64,000 nucleotides of DNA, from contig NC_057762.1 in assembly GCF_010389155.1 (NCBI RefSeq), forward strand, positions 10,961,513 to 11,025,512, written 5' to 3'. Positions 35,020 through 46,194 of the stretch are shown here, one piece after another (within the stretch, counting starts at the first letter, position 1; every line of letters begins with the position of its first letter). Both the position numbers and the translations under genes were made by a program. The DNA is from Erigeron canadensis (Eukaryota; Streptophyta; Magnoliopsida; Asterales; Asteraceae). The notes below the pieces were generated by a model that saw only the letters and a list, made by a program, of their open reading frames with translations, did no database searches and was not told the origin of the DNA.

Positions 35020-35355
35020 TCAATCTTTATCATAGACAAAATTAGAAACCTGAATCACGAGGAGCACCAGAAGGACCAGCACCAGAACCAGAAGCACCTT
35101 GCTGAGAAGTATCACCTCCTGTCTCCCCCTCGATCGCTGCACCCTTTCCTCTATCTTCAACTGGCGAGAAACATTCCTTTCAGCAGCATTATCAGCATCA
35201 TCATCGTCATTCTGACGTCGTGGTTGAACCGCTGACAATCTGCAGACCTCTTCCGGAACTTCTCCCCCTTGATTCTTGACCCAGTTGATCAAAAAGGTTA
35301 AGGCAGCACGAGTAGCAGTGAGATCTGACTCCAAAGTGCGAACTTTGGTCTCCAA
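35020..35355 (-). CDS. Small coiled-coil ORF of copia B (ORF-Y)
   Basis: 111 codons. METKVRTLESDLTATRAALT, then FLINWVKNQGGEVPEEVCRL, looks like a short coiled coil. An acidic/basic stretch (RRQNDDDDADNAAERN) follows. The last 35 residues of this frame are hydrophobic (VLLVLVLVLLVLL). The alternative frame of the same DNA gives a Ser/Gly/Ala-rich DTSQQGASGSGAGPSG ending, so I suspect a frameshift and regard the hydrophobic tail as an artefact. Open sequence also continues upstream of the Met (LL before MET). Function unknown. It may be an exon preceding ORF-X. Confidence 0.45.
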   Translation of the reverse strand: METKVRTLESDLTATRAALTFLINWVKNQGGEVPEEVCRLSAVQPRRQNDDDDADNAAERNVSRQLKIEERVQRSRGRQEVILLSKVLLVLVLVLLVLLVIQVSNFVYDKD

Positions 35356-35419
35356 AAGATCAACTCGAATAAATTCGAGTTGAAAAACCCTAAGTTGAAA
35401 AAACCCTAATCTGAAAAAC

Positions 35420-35790
35420 CCTAATTCTTAATTTCGCAAAATAAGTCTGAACGAAGATAACCAATAAATTCGTTAAGTAGACAGAACGAAGATAGAAGCT
35501 AAATTCGTAAGCAATAACTAAACGAAAATAGGTCTTAAGTTCGTAAGAATTAACACCTAACGAAGTTTAAGTTCGTTAAGACTAAACTGTACATGCAAGT
35601 TCGTAAGTTATAAAACTTATCTTCTAAGTTCGTAACCTATAAACGAAGTCTAAGTTCGTTTGAATAAACCTAAGGGTGTTAAGCTAAATTCGTTCCTCAT
35701 CAACTTAGGTCTAAGTTCGTAAGGCATAAAAGTAACTTCGTTTCTACCCAAGGTAAATTCGTTCAATTCAAATCTAAATTCGTTTGATCA
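35420..35790. repeat. AACGAA/TTCGTT motif cluster in copia B
   Basis: About twenty occurrences of AACGAA, TTCGTT or TTCGTAAG in 370 bases, on both strands, at irregular spacing. The same hexamers crowd the LTRs, the 5' leader (45230-45425) and 36080-36160. They are not found at such density elsewhere in the window. Confidence 0.7.
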
Positions 35791-38414
35791 AACCAGGTGA
35801 ATGATTACAAGAATTTTATAAACATAATCAACACAAATCAAATCGAAGATACATGGAAACCTAAATCATATTCGTGAATGAAAAGAACATTAAAAACTTA
35901 CTTAGATCTCAGTTTGGACAATGAATCAAGAAAACGAATTAAAGTGAGAGAAAAGAAAAAAGTTTGTGTTTTAGGGTTTTTGCTCAAAAATAAGAGTATT
36001 TTTCGTTTGATAAAGAAATAACGAAGAAAAACCCCTTTATATATGGAACTAACAATGGGCCAACTATGGATCGGGCATAACTTCACAAACGAAGTTAGCC
36101 AAACGAAGATAAACTTCGTTTGAACAAAGGTGTGTCGAACGAAGATAGCAGTTATCTTCGTAAGAACAAATCTGAAAATATTCCGTAGTTCAGCAAAAAT
36201 TTCAGAGTTTCATCCAAGCAATCTTCCAAAACACAACCCTTTATCACAATCTGTACATAGCAAAAACTCGTTAGATAGCAACCTGTTCATGCCTTGTACT
36301 AAAAACTTGCTTAGCACCCAAACTCATAATCATAATGTAAGTAGATAATCGAACATTATAATCTTGAATGAAAACCCATGGTTTAAACGCTATCCTGAAA
36401 ATAATCAATTTAAATATGAACCTCATTACCAATATGATTATGACACCGAGAACTTCCTTGGATCATAGATATGCATGACAGCAAACCATCTTGAAACACT
36501 TAAGTCCCATACTAAATGCCGTCTACAAAACTTAACAAACAATGAACTATCCAACAAAAATTCACTGAAGAACTTAGTAAAGTTTCCAAAAGTATGTCAT
36601 AAATCACAACATGAAATTCAAAGGAAACTAATATGAAATTTGATTATTTTCATTAAATACATGAATCATAAATAAATAACTATTCCAAAAACCAGTTCAT
36701 GTATTCATCCTTCACATGCTCTAATCTGCATCACAAATATTATCACTACACACCAAGGATCTTATCGTAATGATATCATCCATGTAAATAACAATACAGT
36801 AACAGAAGTCAGCATTCCAACGTTATCTTCTTAACCTGAACACTGCACACTTACCACAGAACTCATCAACGCATTGAGAACAAAACAGGATAATGCAGAA
36901 AATTCAAGTTACAATCATACTCAATCAGGGTTAACAAATATGAAATAACTAAAAATCTAACAAAAGATCAAGGGAGGTCATTTCTTGTCAAACCCTAAAA
37001 TGTCACCACACAAATTTAAACAAACCGATTAATAATTTGGTGACAAGTGAAAATCATGAAATTTCAAATGACTTTGACATTTCACATTACACTTGAAAAG
37101 ATCTTTTTCTAAACTTTAAACAAATTAATGTCCATATTAGAAAATCTTCTTTATGAACAGTCTACACAACTTCATTAAAAATTCACATGAAGGAATTCAG
37201 CAAAACAGATACTCAGAATTTGAATAAGGTCTCTCGTGCAATAATAACTTATAAAAATACTATTTTGACTCAATAAAAAGAAAAATAACACAGAATAAAA
37301 ATTGCAGAATAATAAACTAATCTAGATTCTAATTAACTTGAATTTATACATTATTTTATACATTATTCACATTATGCATGATTACTGCTGATTAGATCAG
37401 TTTAGCATGTTACATAAGCCTGCGGGTGAGAAATAATTCTCTTATTATAAGTTTTGAACCGTGACCCAACAGCGATTACCGGTATGTTAGTCCTCTTAAA
37501 CACTCGGTACGTCCAGTTTCCTTTGTGTTATGACACTTTCGACATACCCTGGCCAAGGACAGTCACCATGTAACCCGAGTAGCCTAATATGCCATTGGAT
37601 AGATTGCGAACTTATGTAACCCACATTAAGATATATTTTCGTAATCGATACAAGCACTAAGATAAAAATATTCAATATATTCAAGAACATCCTTAACCAA
37701 TCATGAGACACTTTGTGGATAACTGAATTGAATTACTTTGTGATTTCACATATTTGCTTCTGCATTTCATGATTTATAAGGAACCCGTGATTTTCTATGA
37801 GATCCATGTAGCGAACTTTCCGACAACCTATCCCAAGTTGTAAGCTTTAGGTAGGCTAGGTATACAAAGACACCCCGAGGACATACTTGTCCGAATCTCA
37901 AAGACCACATTAGCCCCTTAATTTGCATTCATTTGATTTGCATAACAATATCACATTTACTTTTATGCTCATGATTGGTAGAGGTTCTTGCCTATTCATT
38001 GAACAAATCTTATAGTAATGCTAGATCTTTCACAAAATTTAAGGACTAGATCAATTCATTACTGAAAAGCAAGCAATCTCAGCCATATATCTGAATATGT
38101 TTCCCACAAGAACATTGTATAATTTAAGTTCAGATTGAAGGAAACCTTGGTACTTTGTGTCTACCGATATATCCCAAATTGTAATCACTGAACTAATCAG
38201 TTATATTACGATTAAGCAGGCTTAAAAGCTAAAGTATCGTCACTTCTCCTCATTTAGCTCAGTAACCTTTTTTTTTTTTTTTTTTTTTTTTTTGGACACT
38301 AGATATTTACAAACTTATACTAAGACAACTCTTTTTGTATTTTTTTATGACACTATCTATGTACAACTTATACTACAAAGACACGAAAAATACATTTAAG
38401 TTCTTTGAGAGAAA
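35791..38414. other. Copia B long post-pol non-coding region
   Basis: About 2.6 kb without a convincing frame on either strand. It holds a T run of 26 (38268-38293) and short AT-rich repeats. Small open frames (35898-36086, 37496-37711) have no recognisable content. The region is unlike LTR or pol sequence and its origin is unknown. Confidence 0.5.
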
Positions 38415-39910
38415 CTACTCGGCATTCTTCATACCATTGAGTTGAAATAACAACTCAAGACGAGGTCCATCAAAAGCTTTAGTGTATAAATCAGCAAGAT
38501 TATCATCAGTAATAACCTTTTCTAAATGAATAAGCTTTTTCTCAAAACAGTCACGTATGAAGTGATACTTTATATCTATGTGCTTGGTGACTTTAAAGTT
38601 TTTCGGATTCTTGGTAATATCTATGGCAGACTTATTATCAATACAAATAGGAGTATTAGAGATATTCATACCATAATCGCGCAGTTGTTGCTGTATCCAA
38701 AGCACCTGAGAACAGCAATATCCAGCAGCAATGTACTCTGCTTCACAGGATGACTGTGCAACAGATGTCTGCTTTTTGCACTGCCACGATACAATTCTCC
38801 CCCCTAAAAGCTGACATCCACCTGACGTTGATTTCCTATCCGAGTTGTCACCACCATAATCCGAATCAGTATAAGCTACAAAGTCAAAAGAACCATACAT
38901 GGGATACCAAAGACCTAGACGAGGCTTGGCTTTCACATAACGAAGGATTCTTTTTGCAGCTTTCAAGTGAGACTCTTTCGGATTAGCCTGATATCTAGCA
39001 CACATAGAAACAGCAAAGGTAATATCTGGACGTGAGGCTGTCAGATACATCAAGGATCCAATGATAGCTCGATATTGAGTGGCATCGACAGATGGATCAT
39101 TAGGCTTATCAGGACACAACCCATGATTAGTCTTAATGGGAGTAACAGCATCCTTAGCATCAGACATGCGAAACCGAGTAAGCAAATCTTTAACATACTT
39201 GGTCTGATGTATAAAGAAACCATCTTTCAGTTGATCCACCTGTAGTCCAAGGAAGAAGGTTAATTCCCCCATAGCACTCATCTCAAATTTAGCCTTCATG
39301 CTGTGTTCAAATTCCTTGCACATTTGGTCATCAGATGAACCAAAAATGATGTCATCGACATAAACCTGTACAAGCAAATAGTCCTTCCCTTTCCATTTAA
39401 TAAACAACGTGCTGTCTATAGAACCTCTGGTAAAACCACTTTCCTTCAAATGAGTTGACAATTTTTCATACCACGATCGAGGAGCCTGATGTAAACCATA
39501 TAAAGCCTTATCGAGACGATATACTTTATTAGGAAAGTCTGGATCCTCAAACCCGGCAGGTTGTTCGACATACACTTCTTCTTTAATATCACCATACAAG
39601 AAGGCACTCTTTACATCAAGCTGATACACCTTAATACCCTTATAACTAGCATATGCCAGAAATAATCGAATAGCTTCAAGTCTAGCTACAGGTGCAAATG
39701 TCTCATCGTAATCAAAACCTTCTTGTTGCTCAAATCCTCTAACCACCAATCGAGCCTTATTTCGAGTAACTACACCTCTGTCATCGCGTTTACAACGAAA
39801 AACCCAACGCGTTGTTAAAGGAGATTCACCCGGAGGTAAGTCAACTAACTTCCATACCTCAAGCTTTCGAAACTGAGCCAATTCTTCTTGCATCGCCTCA
39901 ACCCATGACG
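38415..39910 (-). pseudogene. Copia B reverse transcriptase and RNase H
   Basis: The frame runs to 40256 but RT wording begins at about 39900 (WVEAMQEELAQFRKLEVWKL). It carries TTRWVFRCKRDDRG, YDETFAPVARLEAIRLFLA, YQLDVKSAFLYGDIKEEVYV, the catalytic VQVYVDDIIFGSS, and GELTFFLGLQVDQLKDGFFI. RNase H follows: VAYTDSDYGGDNSDRKSTSG, SVAQSSCEAEYIAAGYC, PICIDNKSAIDITKNP. It ends NGMKNAE. All catalytic acidic residues are visible and this stretch of about 500 residues is uninterrupted. A frameshift near 39900 separates it from the linker upstream. Confidence 0.93.
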
Positions 39911-40584
39911 GTTCTTTTAAGAGCCATTCCAACATTCTTAGGCTCAACCTGAGAGATAAAGCAGTAATACATGTACCAAGTGATTGCCCCAGTATCCTTA
40001 ACTTCAGCAAACATACACGACGATTTCTTAGATTGATTCCTCGTGCGAACAGAGGCAGAAGCATCACCAATGATTTGCTTGACTGGATGATCCTTGTTGA
40101 CTCTGGTTTGAGGAAACCTATCGACAGAAAGATCATCACCCAAATTCGTCTGCACATGTTGCTCTGGAGTTTTATAATCTGGAGTTTTAGGCTCTTCCTG
40201 AGTGTCACCTTCCGTGTCATCAGTATCATAGAAAGGAGAATCAGGTAGAGGTACATGCAAAGGATCAGTAGGAACTATAGGAGCAGGCTCTAAGGTTGAA
40301 TCTGCTACTTTTGTCCCACTAGATTCTCCAGATTCAGAGGTAGGCTCAACTATTGGTGAGGGACCAGAAGAAGAACCAGAAACCGGTCCACTATCCAGAG
40401 GATCATGAAGAGTAACGACATCCTCCACTGTTGGAACACCTGCAAAAGAAACAGGACCACGAAAAGAAGTGAAGACACCATCATAATCAAAATGATTAGC
40501 AGGACCGAGGTGTACAGCAGGTTTGTGACTGACAATTACGACATTTGTACCAAGATCTACTTTGCCAGTCTTTTGATTGTACAC
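39898..40584 (-). pseudogene. Copia B integrase-RT linker
   Basis: 228 codons. YNQKTGKVDLGTNVVIVSHK completes the integrase C-terminus. A Pro/Ser/Glu/Asp-rich spacer (SGPVSGSSSGPSPIVEPTSE, TDDTEGDTQEEPKTPD) leads to QTRVNKDHPVKQIIGDASAS, the conserved wording before copia RT. The stop at its start is TGA in the same frame as 40585-40893, so one Arg-to-stop change probably separates them. Confidence 0.8.
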
Positions 40585-40893
40585 TCACCTAATCGGTGTA
40601 CTTGGAACATAACCCAAAAAGAAACCCTCCTCAGATTTAGGTTCAAATTTCCCTTGAGGAAGAGTTTTAAGAAAAGTGCACGGAACACCGAAAGGCTCAA
40701 CATTCTGTAAATTGGGCTTTTTGTTGTGCAATAGTTCATAACTAGTCTTCTTAAACCGTTTAACTGTTAAAACCCGATTCAGAATGTGACAAGCTGTATT
40801 CACTGCCTCTCCCCAGAAAGTAATAGGAAGCCCTGAATCAGCAAGCATCGTCCTGGCTGTCTCAATTAGCGTCATGTTCTTCCGTTCAGCCAC
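40585..40893 (-). pseudogene. Copia B integrase, C-terminal part
   Basis: 102 codons: MAERKNMTLIETARTMLADS, FWGEAVNTACHILNRVL, YELLHNKKPNLQNVEPFG, EGFFLGY. This is the copia integrase stretch after the catalytic Glu (NGVAERKN). Just upstream a TAA sits where PYEPQQNGV-type elements have Gln, suggesting C to T. 40894-41053 holds the intervening core (RIRSDNGTEFKN wording) after a frameshift. Confidence 0.85.
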
Positions 40894-41053
40894 TCCATTC
40901 TGTTATGGCTCATATGGTGCACTGTACTGATGTTGAATTCCTTTGGTCAAGCAAAATACAGTAATAGTATTATTCTTGAACTCAGTGCCATTGTCACTCC
41001 TGATTCTCTTTGACTCCATGGACATTTTCAACTTGCTTGACAAAATCCATAAA

Positions 41054-41818
41054 TCATTCGGCAGTCTCATCCTTGGTCTTCAGAAAAAATACCCATGAGT
41101 ACCGCGAGTAATCATCAGTGATCACCAAACAGTAAGACATCCCTCCAATGCTTCTTTTGTTCACAGGACCAAAGAGATCCATATGAAGTAATTCGAATGG
41201 TTTGGAAATGGAGTTAAGTACCTTGGATTTATGCGGATTCTTATGTTGCTTTCCTTTCAAACACGGTACACACTTATCTTCCATCCCAAACTTCTTAACA
41301 GGCACACCGTCAACTAACCCAAGACTGATAAGTTCATTCATTTTCCGAAAGTTGATATGTCCCATTCTACGATGCCATAGGAGAGATTCAGACTCATTTG
41401 CCTTGCTCAACAAACAAAGGGGCTCCTTTGGATTATCAACACCTAAAATTAAACCATAGATGTCTCTCTTCCTAGGAGCTTTGAGCATAATCCATTCTTC
41501 TGGAATAACAAAACCCGGCTTCAAGATGTATGCCTCCTTTTCTGTGAAATGAACATTGTTGCCCTTATCACAGATCTGTGAGACACTCATTAGATTGTGA
41601 GTAAGTTGTTCCACATAATTAACTCTTTCTAGAGTTAGTTGTCCATTGACGACATCTCCTTGACCGGTGATGTTGCCGCCCTTGGAACCAGCAAAACTAA
41701 CATATGACCCATTTATACCAGTATAATTGGACAAGAGCTTCTTGTCCCCTGTCATGTGCCTGGAGCATCCACTGTCAAGGTACCACAAATGAATAGGTTT
41801 CCTAGGAACTCCCTGCAC
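41054..41818 (-). pseudogene. Copia B protease, GAG-pre-integrase and integrase N-terminus
   Basis: About 254 codons. Protease active site HLWYLDSGCSRHMTGDKKLL, pre-integrase SLLWHRRMGHINFRKMNEL with the zinc-binding His pair and CVPCLKGK Cys pair, then DLFGPVNKRSIGGMSYCLVI and TDDYSRYSWVFFLKTKDETA, the integrase core start. The frame is the same as the gag frame ending at 41834, with a single TAA between. It closes at TGA (near 41051). Confidence 0.9.
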
Positions 41819-41833
41819 ATCAAATGAGAAATA

Positions 41834-43035
41834 TTAGTTATCATTGGGGACCCAAACCTTCATAGGTTTGGGTCGTCCCTTCTCATCCTTGAGAATCAGT
41901 TCAGTCCAATATCCATTGCTAGAAGCCATGGGTGTGACTTGATTCTCAACTTGTCTTCTTACTGGAGAAGACTTCTGACCGTTCGTTGGAGAAGGTCTTG
42001 GGGAATGAAGGCCAAAAGAGGGTCGAACACTTGAATGATTTCGGTCATAAAATGAATTACGACTTGAAGGTGTGTGTGACCGACTTGAACTCCCACTGGG
42101 GGTAGTGAATCTTTGTCCCATAGGAGAAGAACCTTTTGGTGGAGAGTCACGTCGTTGAGGGATAGTAAACAGTTTTGAAGAAGATTGAACTTTAGTTTCA
42201 TAAACCTGTTTATCATTACCCAACCCCCTTTTTCCTTCCGAGGTGGAAACCTTTGAAGGAGAACCTGATCTCCGAGGTCGATTAGGACATACACTGTAAA
42301 CATGACCTTTTTCATGACAAGCAAAGCAAGAGAGGACCTTAGGTTGTTTCTTTGTATCTACCTTATTATTGGTACTTACAGATACACTATTGTCCACTGA
42401 TTTACTTGTTTTACTAGAATCCTTATGGTCTCGTTTGGTCGGTGATGTCCTAGACTTACTTGGGGACTTCTTTCGAGCAGGCATTAAGATATGCTTCAAA
42501 GCCTTAGTTGCTTCGACATTAACAACTAATTCATCTTCAGATTGACTATTCCTAGACTGCTTAGGTAAAGGAGTTTGACGCAACTGACTTAATCGCTTCA
42601 TATCCTTAATATCAACATCCCAGACTTTATCAATCCTCTTAGGGTCAATTAATGATAACGGGAATTCTAACTCAGTGTAGACCCTACTACTCTTACGAAG
42701 TGTAAAGTGAGTAATACTGTCTTTTTGACCATAAGAAGTGGACGAATCTAGGACGACACCTTTCAATTTCTCTTCCTTGGTAGGTTGAGAAGAAACTCCT
42801 TTAGACACTGTTGTCTCCTCAGTCAAAGTAGGCTTAGGAGACGAGTCTTGAGATTTACCAACATCAACACTAGGTTGAAGTAGGACTTCCGGATATTAGG
42901 TTCTACAGGAGTATAATTATTGTTGAAAGGAGGAGGCATGCTATTGTAAGAAACCTTAGCAGAGTCAGAACTCTTAGATGGAGAGTCCCCAAATTTTTGC
43001 ATATGCATCAAAAGCTCATCATCTAGCTGAATCAA
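41834..43035 (-). pseudogene. Copia B gag, C-terminal part with second zinc knuckle
   Basis: 330 codons (from 42826) plus 70 codons (42823-43035) in an adjoining frame. Ser/Lys/Pro-rich, with one CCHC box CFACHEKGHVYSVC (near 42280-42320) and a basic stretch (GSPSKVSTSEGKRGLGND). The end WVPNDN meets the in-frame TAA before protease. The second CCHC box and the length are typical of long SIRE-type gag. It would bind element RNA. Confidence 0.75.
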
Positions 43036-43212
43036 CCTTAGCTTGTAAGTCCACTATTTCTATTCTAGCATCAGCCAGTTCTTTCTCAATAGTAGAACAC
43101 TTCTTAGCTAATAATGCATAAGCTTCACCACCTACTCTTTCTACAGCCACAGCATGTTTAACTTTGTCTTTCATAGCATTAATGTCAGACTCTAAAGATT
43201 TAATCCTATCCT

Positions 43213-44292
43213 TTAAAAATCTTCTCTTTCAGTGACAGTTAAATCTTTTTTAATCAATTTATCTCTTTCTTCATGAGCAGCATTAACAACAGATTCTAAA
43301 TGCTTAATTCGTTCATTCTTTTGTTCAATTTCATCAAACATTCGATTAACAATTTGGCAAACATGAACAATAGTACGAAGAGAATAAGATACCTGTTGAT
43401 CTGCTTCTTTGCAGTCTGCCATGTACGCGACAAAGTCATCCACACTCATGCCTGCTGGAATTTCATACTCCTTCATCTGCTCTTCAATCGTCTTTTCAAC
43501 CTTTTCAGTAGCAGAATCGTTTGTGTTCTCAGCAGCGTTCACCTCTCCAGAATCTTTCGTATCAGCAACCTCAACCTCTTCATCCGACTCAGAATCAGTG
43601 TCATATACCTGAGTAGAAGATTCCAAGTTCGAGCTTTGACCGTTTTCATACAAATGCTCATCACTGTGGTAAACTGAGGTGTCCAAGAAATCCTCAACAG
43701 AATCTGCTATTTGAGCCATATCATCAACTATTTCGGCCAAATAAGCATTATTAGGCTCATCTTGTGGAAGATTCCAGACATAAGAACCATCAGGTTGAGC
43801 AGCTACGATAGCCTTGTCATTGCTATTTCCAGTAGTATCTTTAGTCAACAAGAGAGCTCTACTTGCATTCATATTAAAAGGACGATTACCACCTCTATCT
43901 TGACGGGTAGGGGTAATGTTGACATCTCTCTTTGGTCGTTGACATTCTTTGGCAAAATGTCCAAAGCCATCGCAATTATAGCACTTAACCTTTGACTTGT
44001 CAAAGCCCTGAGTACCCCCAATAAGCTGTCGACCTGTTCGCTGCATAAACCGTTGCACTCTCCTGGTGATCATCGCCAAATTCCATTTCAGATCCATTTC
44101 TTCAACATCATCTGGATCTATTTGGTCATAATCTTCATCAATGAGTGCTGGATCCGTGATCCTCCCAGCAACAAAAGCTTCATGTGCAACACACATTGCG
44201 GCAAAAACATTCATCCTTCCCTCAGCAGATTTCATATCCATAGGCATAGACTTGTAACCAGCAGAAATGGATGAAATGTTACCAAACGACAT
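43213..44292 (-). pseudogene. Copia B gag, middle part with CCHC zinc knuckle
   Basis: 359 codons. DLKWNLAMITRRVQRFMQRT, then VKCYNCDGFGHFAKECQRPK, a perfect Cys-x2-Cys-x4-His-x4-Cys. An acidic region (DTDSESDEEVEVADTKD) and a coiled-coil tail (NERIKHLESVVNAAHEERD) follow. It is separated from the N-terminal gag by a TGA and from the C-terminal part by a frameshift near 43213. The coiled coil probably continues at 43050-43200 in another frame. Confidence 0.88.
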
Positions 44293-44322
44293 ATTTCCAG
44301 GCTTGGCATTCTCATTTGTCTT

Positions 44323-45213
44323 TCAAGCCTTGAGACCAGCATCAGAAGCCATGAAACCTGTAGAATCATCTCCATCCATAACACAATTAAGACCCTCTTT
44401 CGTGCCAGAAGAACTAACCCCAGAAAAGAATGCATTAATATCAGCTGTAGGATTCTTCATAGTGGCATGATAAAGAGATGGATCTTGTGTGAAGTTGTCT
44501 TGGAGATCCTTTGCCTTATCCTTCATTTCTCTGTTTCTTAATGTGGATATAACACCATCTATACGAAGAGATGCATAATCAGCTCGTTCTTGCAATCCAT
44601 GACGAAATTCTTTATAAGCTTTCGGCAGACCATCCAAGAATTTATCCACTATCTCAGTAGGAGTATACTTAAGATCAAAATAGGCTAACTCAGCAAGAAG
44701 ATGTTGAAATCTCAAGATAAGATCCTCAACTAGTTCGTTCTTGGTAGCGTTAAAGCAATCAAATTGTTTCTTAAGCATCTTAACTCGATTTTGCTTCAAT
44801 AATGGATCACCTTCACAGTGAGCTTCAATAGCATCGAACAGTTGCTTTGAAGTCTTGTACTCCTGTTTAGGAAACAAGTGCACTAATTCTTGAGGAATGC
44901 ACATCCTAAGAGTAGAAAGAGCCTTAACTTCAACAGCATACAAGGATTTTTCTTCACCTTTTAATTCTCCTACTTTGTAATTAGTTGTAACACCGTTTAC
45001 AGTAAGAGTTGGCCATTCATATCCTTCAGTGATCATAATCCACATATTCAAATCTTCTCGTTGAATATAATCTTCAAATCGACCTCTCCACGCCCAGAAG
45101 TCAGCCAATGAAACTAACTTCGGTGGAGAATTAGTACGTCCAACGAGATGATCATGATAGACAAGAGAATTCAGGTATTGAGCAACAGCAGTGTTGGTTG
45201 ACGAGGAAGCCAT
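44323..45213 (-). pseudogene. Copia B gag, N-terminal part
   Basis: 296 codons from ATG 45213. MASSSTNTAVAQYLNSLVYH, LADFWAWRGRFEDYIQREDL, then YAVEVKALSTLRMCIPQELV, FDAIEAHCEGDPLLKQNRVK and FQHLLAELAYFD: the copia UBN2-type gag capsid wording. The start is supported by position, 310 bases behind the 5' LTR, and by protein wording from the first residues. It ends at TGA, in frame with the following part. Confidence 0.88.
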
Positions 45214-45523
45214 TTCGAAAATTTTTGCACTGAACGAAGATAGATCTTAAATTCGTTTGAATGAGAGAAACGAAGATAGGATTAACTTCGTTTGCAGGAG
45301 GAAACGAAGATAGAATTATCTTCGTTTGAAGGAAAGAACGAAGATAAAGCTAAAAACGTTGGAAGAACTCGAAACGAAGATGAGGTTAAGTTCGTTTGCT
45401 AAATTCGTTTGAGAAAACGAAGTTAGCGACAGTAAGGGTGTCGGGAGGTTGATTTTCAGAGAAAAGAATCAAACAAAACGATCTCGAACCTTCGATAAGA
45501 AATCGATTGGCTCTGATACCACT
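45214..45523 (-). other. Copia B 5' leader with primer site and AACGAAG motifs
   Basis: The minus-strand primer site TGGTATCAGAGCC lies beside the LTR (45509-45521). The leader then carries about ten AACGAAG/TTCGTT hexamers (45230-45425) up to the gag ATG. A 69-codon frame across this part and the LTR (45386-45595) is not considered a gene. Confidence 0.8.
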
Positions 45524-46194
45524 TGTGAGTCCCTCGATAGCTATAGATCGCTCTCGAGATCGTCTATGATTATGTCGTGAGTGCGGAATCCTCACGAGAT
45601 AACTAGTTTGATTAGTAAACTGATATATCGCTAATTATCAAATAAATAATCAGCCGTATTGTGCTATCTTCATTTCTATAAGCTATAGAACGAACTTAGG
45701 TGTCTGGAGTACTTGTATGTCGAACGTATATATTTATATTAGGGTATTCGTTCGTATATATATGTTTCAGGTCGAACTGGGCTTGCTGGGCTTTGTTCTT
45801 ACGAATTTAGCTGCCAGCCCATGTAACGAAGTTAATCTTCGTTTGTACCAAACGAAGTTAATCTTCGTTTGTACCAAACGAAGTTTATCTTCGTTTGCCT
45901 CTAACGAAGATATACCTTATCTTCGTTAGATGTAATACTTGGTTATATTCCTAAGTGTTTCATCTTAAGGAATCCTAACACATATTATGTTTGTACTTGT
46001 ATATCACACAACAAACATCATACATAATACATATATATATATATAACTCCAAAACATGTAATCGATCATTACCAAAACATAAAGTCCATAATCTATCAAT
46101 TACATATATAGATACGACATAAATTAACATAATATCTCAATCTAAACGACATATCAAATCTAAGTTGCTGTTGTCACATCAACGTACATCAACA
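45524..46194 (-). repeat. Copia B 5' LTR
   Basis: 671 bp, TGTGAGTCCCTCGAT to CGTACATCAACA. It differs from the other LTR by roughly ten point changes seen by eye and by one extra 26-bp unit of the CCAAACGAAG...CTTCGTTTG palindromic repeat (45826-45905). Confidence 0.95.

Larger units (their letters stand above)
33061..46194 (-). mobile_element. Copia B: SIRE-like Ty1/copia element nested in gypsy
   Basis: Near-identical LTRs (33061-33706 and 45524-46194), perfect target duplication CTCCC (33056-33060 and 46195-46199), a perfect initiator-Met primer site (GTGGTATCAGAGCC on minus, 45509-45522), and an AAGGGGGAG polypurine tract next to the left LTR. Gag, protease, integrase, RT and RNase H follow in copia order on the minus strand. 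At 13.1 kb it is unusually long because of about 4.7 kb between RNase H and the 3' LTR, with two extra ORFs. RT wording (YVDDIIFGSS, GELTFFLGLQV) and long gag with two CCHC boxes point to the SIRE/Maximus lineage. High LTR similarity means recent insertion, yet pol has several stops, mostly TGA. Confidence 0.95.

Noticed and set aside
35020..35355. Hydrophobic Leu/Val tail of ORF-Y as a transmembrane segment of an envelope
   Set aside because: The same DNA in another frame gives a Ser/Gly-rich ending with normal composition; the hydrophobic run is probably a frameshift product.
37496..37711. 71-codon frame in the copia B post-pol region
   Set aside because: No domain and no extension on either side; expected by chance.
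43300..44470. Plus-strand frames opposite copia B gag
   Set aside because: Shadows of the gag frames; no independent motif.
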